A stretch of DNA of 64,000 nt from Sebastes aleutianus. Lineage: Eukaryota > Chordata > Actinopteri > Perciformes > Sebastidae. The DNA is taken from the NCBI GenBank assembly GCA_916700875.1, contig CAKAKS010000301.1, positions 57,501 through 121,500 on the forward strand, in the 5' to 3' direction. This document shows, in pieces, positions 46,201-59,640 of the stretch (the stretch's first letter is position 1; every line of letters begins with the position of its first letter). The translations under genes were made by a program, and so were the position numbers. The notes under the pieces were generated by a model, which was not told where the DNA came from, made no database searches, and was given only the letters and a program-made list of their open reading frames with translations.

Positions 46201-49200
46201 AGATTTCTTTGACCTTCCTGTCTTTCACATGAAAACGTTTCTCTAAGTTCCTCTAACAGTAACAGGAAAATAAAACAGCAGTTGAAAAAACAACCCAACC
46301 ACAAGAACCATGGGTAGTTTAGTAGCAGGAGTTTCCATAAATACAACACAGAAGTGCCAAGAAAAATGGAAATTTGATCATCCATGATAACTAGGTAAAC
46401 TCACTCTGCTGGAAGATGTGCGTTCTGATCGAAAGCTCCAAGACAGATACTAAGGGGTTTTGCAGAGAGATTGTTTTGTCAACAACTTTTGCTACGTTCA
46501 TCAAACCTTTTGCTAGATTCTGGAAAAAGAAGAATGACTTCTGATGAAAATAACAACTAATAAACTGAAAAACTGAACCCTGGTTGTTGGGAGTTGAAGG
46601 TCACTTTATATAACGTCAACCCCGTTTGAAATACTACTTTATTTCAAAGTCAGACTGCACAAAATCCCGTCTCTCTCACTTGCTGTGCATGGAGCATAGT
46701 ATTTGCATTTTAATGAATAAAACACATTTCACAAAATTTTGCGAGTCCATGCTTCTTATAGCATGACAGATTTTGCCTTCTCTCCCAAACCATAACTGAC
46801 AGCGGTATGATTCAACAGTAAGGTCTGTATTTAGAAGATAGTTAGTCATATTTTGTGTTAATCCCTTCGTGATGTGTGAGTGTTTGTGCTGGTTTTCTTG
46901 GTTCTCTTACACAGTGTGTTAAGGAGGCTACTTTTCCCAGCATTGGTGGCTCCTGCGATGACCACCTGGACTCCGCTGCGTAGCCGCTCGCCCCTCCTCT
47001 CGTCCTGTAGGTGGCGCTCCATCTCGGCTTGCAGATCACACACCGATCTGTCCACTGTGGGGGTTGAGAGGGAGATAAAGACAGAGAAGGGAACAGGACA
47101 TGACGAAGGTTTCGTATTTAACTTCGCTTCCATGGCTTTGTGAAGGGCATTTTGTGAAGGCCTGTCCGGTGACACCGTTCGTCTGGACTAAAAATGGGTC
47201 ATGGTCTCTTTCCGCATGTCACTAAGGCGGAAAAATGCACTTGACAACACAATGCAATACCTTCTTTTTCTTTAAACATTTAAACTTGAGAATCTTGACG
47301 GACTCATTAATTTATCCAACGTGGGCTAACATGATATAAAACATAAGAAATCGTCAGATATAAAACATGTCATTTGCTGCATGTCTTCAGGTGGCAACGG
47401 AAAGTATTTATGCCAGGTTTTCTATTTTTGGAAATTAGTCTATTATTATTTGTCACTCTGAGGCGTGAGCCCACATTCCGTGCCGCCAAAACAAACAATC
47501 GTTCCCAGGCTTTATTGTGTCGAAACTTCACATCTGAGGCTTCTGAAGAGCTCTGCCAGTGCCAGACAGCAGGCGACAGACTCAGGGGGGGACATCCCTC
47601 GCACAAACAGACACATATACACACACAGTGACACATGGTGAGCACGGTTGGACTGTACGTTGCTGCTGACAGCACTATTCCTGTAAGGTTGGCTTGTCAG
47701 GTTGGCTTTGAAGGCAAGACGAATGCCTCTACTGTCCCCCTGGCCTTCTCTCCACACTTCCTAAAAGGAAATTGTCTTTTAAGCAGTTTGATGTCTATGG
47801 CTTCTCCCTACAGTGCAGCAAACAAACACGATGGCCAGTTGAAGATCCAAACAGGAAAGCCAGTCAGACCCCTCTCTCTTCAGAGAGAAACAGACCCCTC
47901 TGAAAGCCCAAGGGATGACTGCTCGGTTATTTTTCTCAAGTAAAGAGGAGGACAAAGTGTACACATACCTTGGTTTAAGACCCCATCCTCAATGAGCTCA
48001 TCCTCACTGAAGTCGATGAAGGCCTCAACATGAGCCAGACACTGCGTGACACACAGAGCAGAGAGGGGAGAGAGAGAGATCAGTGTGTGAAATTAACACC
48101 TTGGACCCACTAAAACATCAAAATCAACAGTTGTGGGGCCTCAAACATTAAGCTAATTATTTTCCATTTATACTGTAATGTTTATTTGCATGTTGAAGTA
48201 TTGAAAGGTGGGCAGCCAGCCCAGAAAATGAGTGTGAAAGTAAACAGGCAACCAATCTACAGTTTCTTGCTGGTGCTGCAGCTGCTAACATGGATATATT
48301 ACTGTGTGATATCTGTGTACAGTATTCTATACTTATCCAAAGGAAAAAATAAAGAGTCCAAACAATTCTAACATGCCAAAACAAACAAGTAAAAAATGGT
48401 AAATATTACTGACTGCACTCTAACCCATTTTGTCAGAAGATATTAAAAAGATCTTCACATTTCTAAACTTGTTTTGAAACACTATCAGTGACAATTTTTA
48501 TTTTTCCAATGGCATATTTCACTAATGTGGTGTTGCAGTATAGCTACTTTTATTTAGAGCTATAAATAATTAGCATTTTCATTCTTGGTTAATCTGTTGA
48601 TTATTTTTTTTCTTAATTGTTTTATTATTCACTCTTTAAAATGTAGGAAAATAGTGAAAATACCAATCATAATTTCTCAGAGCCCAAGGTGACAACAGAC
48701 AACAGTCTTCATTAGGGCTGCAACTAACGGTTATTTTCATTATCGATTAATCTGCAGACCATTTTCTAATTTAATCAATTAATCAGTAGTGAAAAATGTC
48801 CATCTCAGTTTCTCAAAGTCCAAGGTGAGGTCTTTGAATGTCTTGTTTTGTCAGTCCAAAACCCAAAGATATTCAGTAACATGATATTAAACAGAAAAGC
48901 AGGAAATCTGCAGATTCGAGGATGAAAACAGAATTTTCTACCATTTTTTCATGAAAAATTACTTTAACAATTAATCGATTATCAAAATAGTTGGCGACTA
49001 TTTTTCAATCAACTAATCGAATAGTGGATTAATCATTGCAGCTCTAGTGTTCACCCATACATTTATGCAGCGTACACACATAAACACTAACATTTAAAAT
49101 TCAAATGGCTTCCTCTAGTCTTTTTACAGAACTAATCTTAAATCAGGTGCAGTAAATTCAAAGCATGTTGCTACTTTACGTCATTGCCACAATTTTGAAA

Positions 49201-52200
49201 TTCATTTGAAACTACGTAGAATACATAGGAGGGAAAGCTATAGTGTTTCCACCACAGCACCGATCAGTATCTTGATTGACATGCGAAACATAAACACAAT
49301 AGTAGTATAGCTGCACAAAAACAGGAAGCGTCAGATTCCCACTCTTTAATCCATTCACAAAAGTGGGAAGCCAACGGTTAAAAAACAACTGCATTGTTTG
49401 GGAGTCAAATGAGGGTTTGACCCCTTGCATCATACAGATGGTATACGTCTGATTAACAGGATTCTCAGAAGTCGGAGTCCAAAATAAAGGCACATTCGGA
49501 CTGCTTCTAGGAACCATCCTGAGAAAGCTGCCGACAAGCAGTTCAACAGAGTTTCTCAAGGGAGATCTCCTGGACCAGGCTGGTCACATCCGGTGCTAAA
49601 GCGTTGAAAGATTTCTGGTCTATATTCTCCAAAACAGCTCACAGTAGCGGAGTCTAAAACAGAGCCATGAGGAGGTGCAGAAGTCTAGTTATCTCTCAGA
49701 ACACTTGATTACAATATGCTGAAAGGTTATTATGGAATTTTTGCCCAATGATGCCAAAAACTTTCTGCCTACTAAAGCTTTAACTCCAGGATGGGTTTTC
49801 CCTCATGAAATGAAATTAAAGCTAATCTATTCAATCAATTTGCATTGTTCTGTTTTTTTCCAATCCTGTTTACAATGCAAGATAAATATACACATGTACC
49901 ATACAGATAGTATTTTGATTCTCAGTAATGTGCTACAGGTGCTACAGCAACATGAAAACAGGAAGTCTCAGATTCCCTTAAGTTAATCCATCAACGGTGT
50001 GTTGAAAAAGCAGCTGTGGTGATAAAAAAAGAAAAAAGAAAAAAGTATTGTTTGGGTGTGAAACTACTGAGGCCTGACCTACAGCACAGTACAGACAGGT
50101 TCTTTCCAAAACACTGTTTTCAGAGAAATGTCAGACATGAACATGGACAAAGTCTCTCCAGGGGCAACTCCAGGAGGTCGGCTTGTTCCTGCTGTCAAGC
50201 TAACTCAGAATTAGGTGGAACAACAGTATTTCTAAAAGGCCCCCTGTTTACCTGTCACTTTAAAAAACTAGATCTGGATGGGTTTGAGTCACTACGAGGT
50301 CCAAAGGTGGTTGAGATCAAGTCACGTTGAAGAGCACAGCAAATCAAGTCTGATTTCAGGTCAAGAAAAAAGCAAGCGCAGCGTCTGAGAAGCAGATATA
50401 CTCTCTTCCAACAGCCAAACTGATACTGGAGGATCATTTCACACACAGGTTTCAATTCAACATAATAATTCAGTTCATTCTTTATAGTGCGGAGGAAAAA
50501 GTACTCCAAACATAAAAAAAATAATTTAAAAAAAATAAATATTTTTGTATAGTAGGCAGGAAAAAAATCAACTTCACACCTTGTAGCATCGGAGACTAAG
50601 ATGAATCTAAAAAGTAAGACAAGTGATCAAGACGGACTCCTCTGGTGGCAAAAAGAAGTCTGATTGTATAGAAGTCTTTGAGAAAATGACCCTACCTCTC
50701 ACTGGATTTATTACTTTAGTAAACATTGTAAACATGAGTTTATGGTCTCAATCGCTAGTTTCAAGAGAGTCTTCTTCAATACAGCATGATGTTCATTTAG
50801 TAAATTATGGTCCAATTTAGAGTCAAATAGACCATAAAGCAGGGGATGCTTTAGGGCGTTGTTATCTTGTGATTGACAGGTTGTTACCACGGCGTTGTAC
50901 GTGTTTTCGTCTTAAAACTTTAACTCTTCATGAAAGTTAATTGTAACATTTTGGTCACCTAAAAAGTCTTATTCAGTGTTTGGTTGTACATAGCTCCACC
51001 CTCTCGTGTCACTTCTGTTTGTAAAAAAACAAGAGCGTGACGGCCAAAATGCCGAACTTGAGGCTTCAAAACTGTAGTCCACAAAACAATGAGTGACGTC
51101 ACGGTAACTATGTGCAGGTCTTATATACAGTCTATGGATACACCTTTATGCCCAGGGCTCCATCCCTGATGGAAATATCTTCTTCTCATCTCTTGCCTAT
51201 GTTTGTTTGTTGGAAACCACTGTGTCTACACCACCAGTATCTGTACCACCAATTGACCTACCCGTTTCAGTCTGTGGCTCCAGTCCTGATAAAGGCGTCC
51301 CAGCTCTCCTGACATCTGCCTGAGAGCTTGTCTCCTCTGAGCCTCGGTCTCAGCATGGATCAGATCCCCGAGCCCCTCCACCTGCAAGGAGCATTATAAA
51401 GTTATGATTGCCGCACATTTTGTATTTATCTATTTCTTGCACTAATACAACTGTATGAATCACTAACTAAATGATGTGTTATCTACAGAACAGATTATAT
51501 GGTTTTATAAGCATATGATGCTGGCTGCAAGATGTCCAGTATACTGCTTCAGTTCCCTGCTATATATAAGACAGCATTTATATTGTGGTGCTTCAGCTTT
51601 GAAGTCCAAGAAAAATTCTTCTCAAGGACATCTTATCTCTTTATCACATTGATTAGTAGAATAAGATATTTTTCACCAAAGGAAAAATTTTTTTTCCCCT
51701 TGATGGGGCTTTAAGAGGAATTTTGATCATTTCCAGGAGAAATTAAACTGGATTGTAAAAACACATTTGCATTGCCTATTAATAAATACTCAGTTTACGG
51801 TATGCTGCTGAAATTTACTCAATCATAATATACCGTTATATACTGTAAACAGAATATCCAGAACAGACTATCAATATTTAAGGTTGCATACTTGGCTGCT
51901 TCTTGAAGAAAATCCCCATATAGAGAAGCCCAGTTGTTTTATCCATGTATAAATGTTTAACAGCCAAATGAAAGAAGTGTTCAAAGAGCAAAATATGTAA
52001 AAGAGAAAATTTTCACTGTTGACATTTCATGAACTTGAAATCCCTATTCGTTTCCGACCCTTTTTATTTGCACATTTACCCCGTAAAATTGCTCTGAAAG
52101 GCTCTTGGTAAACAAATCCGCACAGATCTGTCTCAGTGTGTTTTTACATTCTCTTCTTGACCTACCTCTGTTAAACCCAGTTTCCCTGCTTGGAAGGCCC

Positions 52201-55200
52201 TCCGCGTGAACTCTCCAGCTTCAGCAGGCCTCATGCCAGGCACGCTTCCTGAGAAACACACACAGCATACAAACATGAAGAAACGAATAGAGGCACGCGG
52301 TGGTGGGCATGCATCATGCACAAAACACACACACACACAAACAGAGGAGGATCAAAAGAAGGGTCAATGTGTCGCTCAGGGTTCACTTGGAATGAAAACA
52401 GGCACAAATGTGCAGGTTAAAGAGGTTACGTTTTCATTGTTTACACAAACATATTTCAAATCTCATCAGGAGGAGACAACAGTGAGCACAAATCCTTCGG
52501 CAAATTGAGGTCATGATCTGTTAACTGGAGGAAAATATTTGTTTTTTTAAATTTCTACTGGCTGGTTAACGTTTTACCAACACTGTCTTTATGTTTCATT
52601 AAATTTAAAATGTATCATGTACAACACTGTAATGTTTTCCTATCCAACTATTCCTGATTAGTGACAGTCTTACTTTACCTGGTGACAAGCTTGCGTTAAC
52701 ATTTCTAATTTATACAATACTGCCCCCTAGGAAGCCAGTGGGAGAACTGCAGTAAAATATTACTTGTCAGTCACAGAGGGATTGCCACGCTTGCCATGGC
52801 GCATATTATAAGTATCTTAGAAATAGAAATGCATGCGTCAGTTTTCCCTTTTAAGTCACAGTGATGGACAGTCACATGACTCAACCAGTTACTCCTGTTT
52901 AGAATTTGTATGCAGGCTTACAGCTTTGGTAGTCAAGGCTGTGGTGACACACATACCATAAACACCCTGCAAAGTGAAGCTGCATCACATGACACTGTGT
53001 GCATACTGCAATATATGAAGTATCATATTCTATCATACTTATAAGGATATCTGTATGTTACCTAGAGCCTGTAAGACGGAAGTAATGACAGCAGGACCGC
53101 CATGGATGTGGAACTCCACACTGTCCTCTCCTGTGAAACTGTGTGGAGCTAAAGACAAACACACAACAACACCAGCTCAATATCCTTTAGTCATTTCATT
53201 ATGCACAAGGACCAAACTGTTTAGCAATACCTTCATTAAACTTAGTACAATGAATGATAGAACTTCAGATATTTGCAAGAATCAATACTGTGATGAGATA
53301 AAACAGATCAGCTCTAGTATGTAGGTTAATGAAAGAAAATAATTTAAAGATATACTATGCAGGAATTGTAGCTTAGGTTACTGTTTGTAAACACAACATT
53401 CAAAGTTGCTCCTCGCCCCGGCTCAATGACACCAAAAGTGCACGTCACCTCATCGTGAATTTCCAGAACACAGCCCAGTGTACCACCTGCAGTAGGGATG
53501 GGACGATATAGGACTTTATTGCGGATTGTGATAAAAACGCTCACAATAAGTTGATCGTGTGAATTTCCATTATCGGGATAATTGTGACTATCATCATGAG
53601 TGACTTGAAAAAGCTGTCTAGCTTTTATTATCATGTAAGAAAGAACAAACTCACATTGTTGCTATTTTTTAAAATGGATTTATCCTTTATTTATGCAGGG
53701 GGACCTTATCATTTATGATCATATTCAAGATTGTTTGTTTGTTTTTCACTATAAAAGATGTGTGCCCCATCTGTGATACAATACAAATATCAGTTTCTTA
53801 AAGTGTAAGATAAAGTGATTCCAGTATGTTTTAGAGCCATTTTTAGAGTTTTAAGCGTATTTTGATGATTATAACATAATACCATGAATTGTAATTCATT
53901 TTGTCTCATGCCTAGCGTGCAGCATCACATACGCCAGCAACAGTAAAAGCCAACCACAGATACACTCTCGTTTTGGAACGAGCTTTGTCTGCTTGCCGTT
54001 TTGCCTCACTATATTTGCATTTTTTTCAGCGCAGTGTACGCCATTTTTGTAACCTCCTCTTGGATGTGTGCATGTGTATGCACATGCGTAGGGGCTACAC
54101 ACCCAGTGCCCAAAAGCTGATGCCCCGAAACATCCCAAACACAGCTGTAGGAGCCATTTATGTTTATTGTTGGCATGTCATTATTTTTTATTAGATATAC
54201 CTTGCAGTATTATTTTGGACACTTGGTGGCAGTCATTAGATGCACTGGGTTGTATATGTAGGGGCATAGGTGACAGGACAGGGACGGCACAGGTAGAGGG
54301 AGTGCATACAGTTCTCATCAGACCAGATCAGAAGAACAGAGCAACACCGTACAACTTACATAATAAAAAAAAAAAAAAGGTACATTCATCTCTGTTCAAA
54401 CTACTTCAATAAACAACGAACTAAACTGCAAATAACGACTGGAAAATCAGTTGTATTGGGTCTGCGTAAAATTATTCCTACCTACCTGTGTATAATGGCA
54501 AGTTGAAAATTGCCATTACAACAGCAAAATGAATAGAAAAGTGAAAATGTAGGCAGAGGGCTGGGTCTCTGCAGATACAGACACCACCACACATTTCTAG
54601 TGAGGACTGAGAGGGATTATTTTTGAATGAATCTATTGTTCTTTAGGAAAATCCTGCATAGTATACCTTTAAAATATTTTTAACATGACAGATGGGACTT
54701 GACATTAATATTTAGCAACCAACTTTATACCAAAAGATACAAAATTTATGACAAAGACAGACAGAATACCTCAGAGATTTTACTGGACCAGGCGCCCATG
54801 CAGTTCTGTTAGGTTTGTATTTTGCTCTTAAAGTACCATACGGCACTTCTGGGGAGAATTCATTCTCCCTCTCACGGCAGTTTTTGCATGTTTTAGCCCA
54901 TTTACTACTAATCAGGCATGCTTTATATTACTGTTACAATAAGAAACTTGCAGACACTTTTTTTTAACATTCATGTTTTCCCTTAACACAAATATCTGAT
55001 GCAAGACAAATTATAATATGAGGCAAAACGTATTTTTGCCCTCTGTATTGCAGATTCTTAAATTGTACTATTATATTGTCATTTGTTCATAAAACCATTG
55101 GTAGGAGAAGGGAAGCAGGCGGTGTGTAAAAAAATACCACAACCACATTGCAAAACACAGAAATGTGAAAAAGAAATGAAATGTGTTTGTGTGGTCAAAG

Positions 55201-56672
55201 GGAACAGACCTGGAAACCAGAGAACAAGTCCGCGGTCCAGCACTTCTTTGGTTTGGGGGTCTGCGATGCTGCGTAACAGGGCGGTGCGTGGAGGGGGCAG
55301 GCTGCGTGTGAGCCCAGCCATACACCTCAGAGCTGTAGCTGATCCTGGACCACTGGCTCGTATCACAGCCACTCCACACCTGCCATGGCCTGATGATAAT
55401 GCAAAGATGGTTTCAGCATCAGCCAGTGCAACTGGGACTCCATCACAGGTGGACAAGAATCTGCAAGGTGGAGTCCCTCTGCTGGAGATAGGTAAATGAT
55501 AAGACAGACACATGTAACTTCTGACTATAGTGGACTAACTAAATGAAGTCTAATATGCTGTTTTTGGTCTACACATGCTATATATTCTATTATACAGAAA
55601 CAAACCTATATATTTCAGAGTCCCAAAACTGAAAAAAGGTAATAAAAGTTCAAAAAATTTAACTGAAAATGTCAGTAAATAACACTGTTAAATTAAATAA
55701 ATCAAAATGGAATGTAAAAAGAAAAACTTTATACTTGCATGGGGGAAAATAGGGAAGAGATAAATGATTAAATGTGTGCCAAGGCCAAACAAATATGAAA
55801 AGCTAAGGAGGTAACATAAATTTGTTTTGGTGTATTTAAACAAGTGGTAAAAGGAAATATGCAATGCTTGATTGAAAGTATAAAGCTTTGTATATCTTTT
55901 CAGTATTTATTGAAGTATTCAGCTCCATTTTTGACTAATTGCTTGTTTTGTCTTTTAAGGGGCTCCACAGCAAGTACTGTAACATGCATAAAATATTTTT
56001 TTCAAGATTTCAAGATTCACTATATTGTCATTTCACTGAGAATTTGCATACACAGAAGGAAACAAAATATTGTTTCTCCCAGCTCCCGTCAGTGCAATAA
56101 AAAGGATAGAATAAATAAGTATTAAAATGAACAATACCTACAAATAAAAAAATAAAATAAGTAAACGTTTCAGACACAATTTCACCCAATTTGCAGTCAT
56201 ACACCTAATTTGCAGTCGTGTTTAGCAGCAGAGAAAAGTGCATTTATGTCCACAGTAAAGTGCTGTTTGCATTACTGTTTCAAATATTGTCTTTGACAGG
56301 TGACTAGCTTTAAAACCTGTTTCTGTGTTAATGCTGGGGGGATGGATGTGAGTGAGTTTTTAAGCAATTTAAATAGCAAGATTTAAGGAAAAGACATTTT
56401 ACAGGATGAATTAGTTGCCAAAATACAAAAATCTTTGTTAACAAACCTTGTCCTAAGTGTGTGGACAGCAGCTCTCCTTATCCCATGATAAATGCATGGC
56501 AGCATCATTATAAGACACTAACACCTGTCTTCAGGTGGCTGATTTTAGAGACTAACATTGATCAAAACATGCTCTATTATTGACTAAATCATCACGTTTA
56601 CCTTATTCTAATGTAAGCTAATGTCGCAGTAAGCTGTGAAGTAACGTTAGCTGGCAAATGAAGACAATTCAT
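40263..56672 (-). CDS. gtpbp3: GTPBP3, mitochondrial tRNA-modifying GTPase (MnmE family), 11 coding exons, 517 aa
   Basis: Exons in transcript order: 56672-56602, 55481-55210, 53148-53062, 52248-52166, 51381-51262, 48041-47969, 47054-46911, 44945-44780, 42999-42869, 42415-42241, 40494-40263. With MTO1, GTPBP3 installs the taurinomethyl group on the wobble uridine of mitochondrial tRNAs. Seen: the MnmE N-terminal domain (TIFALSSGHGRCGVAVIRASG, split over the first third; EFHIHGGPAV; RPAEAGEFTRRAF), helical HAETEAQRRQAL and AHVEAFIDF blocks, and a G domain with G1 GATNAGKS (about 270-277), G2 GTTRD (296-300), G3 DTAG (317-320) and G4 NKGD (390-393). The C-terminal CIGK carries the catalytic cysteine. 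Exon 1 gives a 23-residue start with arginine and no acids, fitting a mitochondrial presequence. Human is about 492 residues. Confidence 0.95.
40540..42190. repeat. AT-rich tandem array in the last gtpbp3 intron
   Basis: Imperfect units of about 22-30 bp built from TTTTTTCGACATACTATACT and ATGACTTTTTTCATGAAAT phrases fill nearly the whole 1.75-kb intron between the exons at 42415-42241 and 40494-40263. The unit contains the palindrome-like ATACTATACTAT core. A 426-bp block inside is duplicated in tandem (about 41041-41466 and 41467-41892) with no difference that I could see. Non-coding. Confidence 0.85.
44964..45328. mobile_element. 365-bp MITE with TTAAAGGATAAGGTTGG ends
   Basis: The left end TTAAAGGATAAGGTTGGCAA and the reverse complement of the right end TTAAAGCTAGGGTTGGTAA are inverted repeats related to those of 5631-5877. 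It lies in the gtpbp3 intron directly 5' (in transcript sense) of exon 44945-44780, only 17 bp from the acceptor. Non-coding. Confidence 0.6.
48713..49046 (+). mobile_element. ATTAATCGATTA-rich MITE, copy 3
   Basis: Starts TAGGGCTGCAACTAACGGTT and ends GCAGCTCTA, with ATTAATCGATTA palindromes near both ends. It has the same orientation as the 4157-4524 copy. Another partial copy abuts it at about 48555-48700. It lies in the gtpbp3 intron between the exons at 51381-51262 and 48041-47969. Confidence 0.65.
49652..49793 (+). mobile_element. truncated piece of the TTAAAG...CAGTGGG MITE
   Basis: This piece contains AACAGAGCCATGAGGAGGTG, GAACACTTGATTACAATATG and TTTCTGCCTACTAAAGCTTT, matching one end of the elements at 59698-60309 and (inverted) 11955-12551. 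It is intronic in gtpbp3. Confidence 0.55.
50640..51137 (+). repeat. most complete copy of a dispersed teleost element
   Basis: It runs from GGACTCCTCTGGTGGC through ATGTTCATTTAGTAAATTAT and CATAAAGCAGGGGATGC to GTCACGGTAACTATG and TATACAGTCTATGG. Partial copies are at 640-805 (right end) and 12857-13190 (left end, inverted). No coding frame. It lies in the gtpbp3 intron just beyond exon 51381-51262. Class unknown. Confidence 0.6.
53500..53640. repeat. dispersed repeat fragment beginning AGGGATGGGACGATATAGGA
   Basis: The phrase GGGATGGGACGATAT recalls the ends of other teleost DNA elements, including GGGGTGGGACGA at 34782. The right boundary was not found. Intronic in gtpbp3, non-coding. Confidence 0.3.
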
Positions 56673-56759
56673 CCACTGTAAGTTACTGTTTTCTGTGAAA
56701 GCTTAGCTACATTACTTAACAAGCTTCAGCTGTGAACTTCTGCTACTGTTTGCATTTAC

Positions 56760-56946
56760 CACGATGAGTCTGTTTCTCCTTCTCTTGATTCTGATTGGTC
56801 GGCGTTTTTCTCAACAGCGACAATTCCACAATTTCATTGGTTCAGGCATCTGTCAATCCACGCTAAGTCCCGCCCACTGTGCGCCATTAAATTCGGTCCG
56901 TGTAGCTACTGTTGCTCTACACTGTACATTGCTGACTGACCTAGTC

Positions 56947-56960
<14 letters not shown>
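56760..56960 (-). promoter_or_regulatory. gtpbp3: gtpbp3 promoter / 5' untranslated region
   Basis: On the minus strand this stretch has two CCAAT boxes (CCGACCAATCAG and GAACCAATGA) and a GC box (GTGGGCGGGACT), and no TATA box. It lies within 300 bp of the proposed start codon at 56672. A possible donor (CATCGTG then GTAAATG at 56760) and an acceptor (CTTACAG at about 56676-56682) suggest that a small 5' UTR intron may be removed just before the ATG. Confidence 0.5.
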
Positions 56961-56980
<20 letters not shown>

Positions 56981-57060
56981 CATCTATCAATTCAATTCAA
57001 TTCAATTTGCTTTATTGACCATGACTGTCAGGTGAACAATATTGCCAAAGCGTCAATTCA
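56945..57060. repeat. (TCTA)n microsatellite joined to a LINE-type tail
   Basis: TCTATCTATC tetranucleotides at 56945-56990 run straight into CAATTCAATTCAATTTGCTT then TATTGACCATG, a retroelement-tail phrase. A second TATC run is at 57375-57425. The spacer 57060-58600 otherwise shows only AT-rich sequence, an ATTAATCGATTA-family fragment at 57429-57500 and a CCTGAA hexamer run at 58562-58585. Confidence 0.6.
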
Positions 57061-57374
57061 ATAATAAATAAAAAAAAATAAAAAAAGAACAAAATAAAAA
57101 CAAAAACATATATATACATACAATTCATTAAGCAAATTACAATATGTAGATATTTAAAAAGAATATGCATGTAAATGGAAGAAAACAATAAAGAAATAAT
57201 TAATGTTTGTTGTGTCAATAAAACAAACAAACAAATAAAAAAAAATAATAATAATATATTGCAATATCAAAGGATAAATGTAAAAAAAACATGAAGTAGA
57301 GGAGTAAATAAAAGGCAGAGTGTGAGTTACATCTATTATGTGTTGTTGTGGTTGTCTCTTAGGCTGTGACTGTG

Positions 57375-57406
<32 letters not shown>

Positions 57407-59640
57407 ATCAATCTATCTATCTATTTGTTAGAGCTGAAACGATTAGTTGATTGATTTGTTAGTAAGACACAGAAAAAATATTTGATGATAGATTAATCAT
57501 TTTGAATTTTGATCATTAATTGAGGTATTTTTTTAAAGTAAAAACGCCATATGATTATTTTGTTAATATCATACATACATAGAGCAATTTCCCCTAAAAT
57601 AAATGGCTATTTGAATAAATTTACATTTACTTATTTAGGCCTACTACAAACAAAAAAACATGTGCATATGTTACTGCATTATGAAGAGTTGTTTGGTGAG
57701 TCCTCTGAACATTTTTATTAACTTTTGTTTATTTAATTTTGATTTATGTTATTGCAGTAATAATTGTATCATTATTGTAAATATGCATTTCAGTTTCTAT
57801 CATTACTATCATTTTATTATTATTTATTGATTTACCTAAAACAAAATCTTGAACGATTGGCACAACAATGCATCATGTACATAACTGCTGAAAGATGTAT
57901 GCCTTTATCTTCCATGTTATATGTTAATGCATATGTCTATCTCAGTATCTCATTTGACAAGTGGTTATTCCATGGGAAGATTCAGATAAAGCTGGTTGTA
58001 AAATACAATATTATGAAAATGTTTGTTCCTCAACATAGTTGAGATCTGTTCATTTTATTATCAAATCATTAAACAAATAGATAGGGGGGAAAAACCCTGT
58101 GGCAATCATGGAAAGTGACTCTGTGGTGAAACAGAGCTGACAGTGTAGTAGTGGTGCTTTCTGAAACTGACAAATAAGGGACAAATCCATTTGGATTAAA
58201 GAATGAGTATTTTAGGTCAGAAAAGTCACAAACATGACAAAAAATGTGCTTACTTAATACAATAACGCTTTTATTTCAATAAAATGGTTATTTTTCTAGT
58301 TTGATTTGGTTTTGTTATTGAACTCATCTTCAGTAAACATTCATAGGTCAGTTCATAAAGGTCAGTTCCAACAAAAACTGAACCTTGTAACCTTCATGAA
58401 GGTAGCATTTATCACAGGGCTGTTGTAATAGGTTGCATTACCTTTGGCTTCATGTATCTAATAAACTAATGTGTGTTAACTCATATTCTCAGTCATCATG
58501 ATAATTTTCAGTTAAATTACCACTCATTGTGGTAATTTACCTACGGGTACAAATAAAGTCACCTGAACCTGAACCTGAACCTGAATCGTTTTGCTGTGTT
58601 GGATAGAATCAGTTTTTGTGTGTTATATTGTTGGTGGGAGAGTAAACACAGAGTAAAGGCTACATAACATTTATGTGTGTGTGTCCCACTGCAGCTCCTT
58701 GCAGCTGTCAGCCCAGAGGGTGGTGAGTAAGCAGAATTTATGCTCGAAGACGAGGTACTTCAGAGCTGTGAGTCGTACAAGGGGGAGGGCTGCCTGCATG
58801 TACAGTGAAAACGGTATCCAGGAGGGTTGGCCACGGAGATGGATTGTGTACATACATGCTGAAGAGACATGGCTTGAGGCCCCACGAGCAATCTTTAACC
58901 TGAGATCTCCATAATTTATAGGCTGCTCTGCGTGTGCACAAAGCATGACAGCTGCCACCTCACAGCTGTTGAGCACCATCAATACACAAACATCTTTGTC
59001 TCTTCTGAGCAAAAAGACTGTTAATCAGACCATTGATCTTATTAAAGAAGATGAAATTTGCTTCGTTAGGAACAAATTACCTCCACCCCCCTTACACACA
59101 CACACATATCCTCATACACAGTCTAACAACTCCTCCGCTGGTTATAAAACTGCACACTATGGCCTTTTATGACAGAACCTAACTGACTGAGTCTGCGCCA
59201 TCAGTGTTTGTTTTGAAGGTTTATTTGGGTGTAGGCGTGCTTTGGCATAGGTCGACTATTGTTTGCCTATTTTACATGAGACAACTGTTAGCAAACATGA
59301 CAACACAATTTACTTTAAACTAATAGTTTGTTGATGTGGATGGTATAGCGATGAAATGACTATTAAGCAGCTGCATACAGAGTGGATTGAAGTGACTAGA
59401 CATACTCGTCCCTACCTGAGTGTCACTAAAAATTTAATCTATGAAGATATTTTTTGGCATTTATAAATAAGTCATAGTCTATTAAATCTTCCAGGACAGG
59501 GTAGTGCATTCACACTCACAGAGGAGCAATAGTCTACCTGCTGGACTGCAGAGACCACCTGCCTAAGAGACCTGCTGTTGCTGAGAGGATTATTGTGTAT
59601 AAATTAAAGGTGAATCTCTAAAAGAGCACAACAATATACA

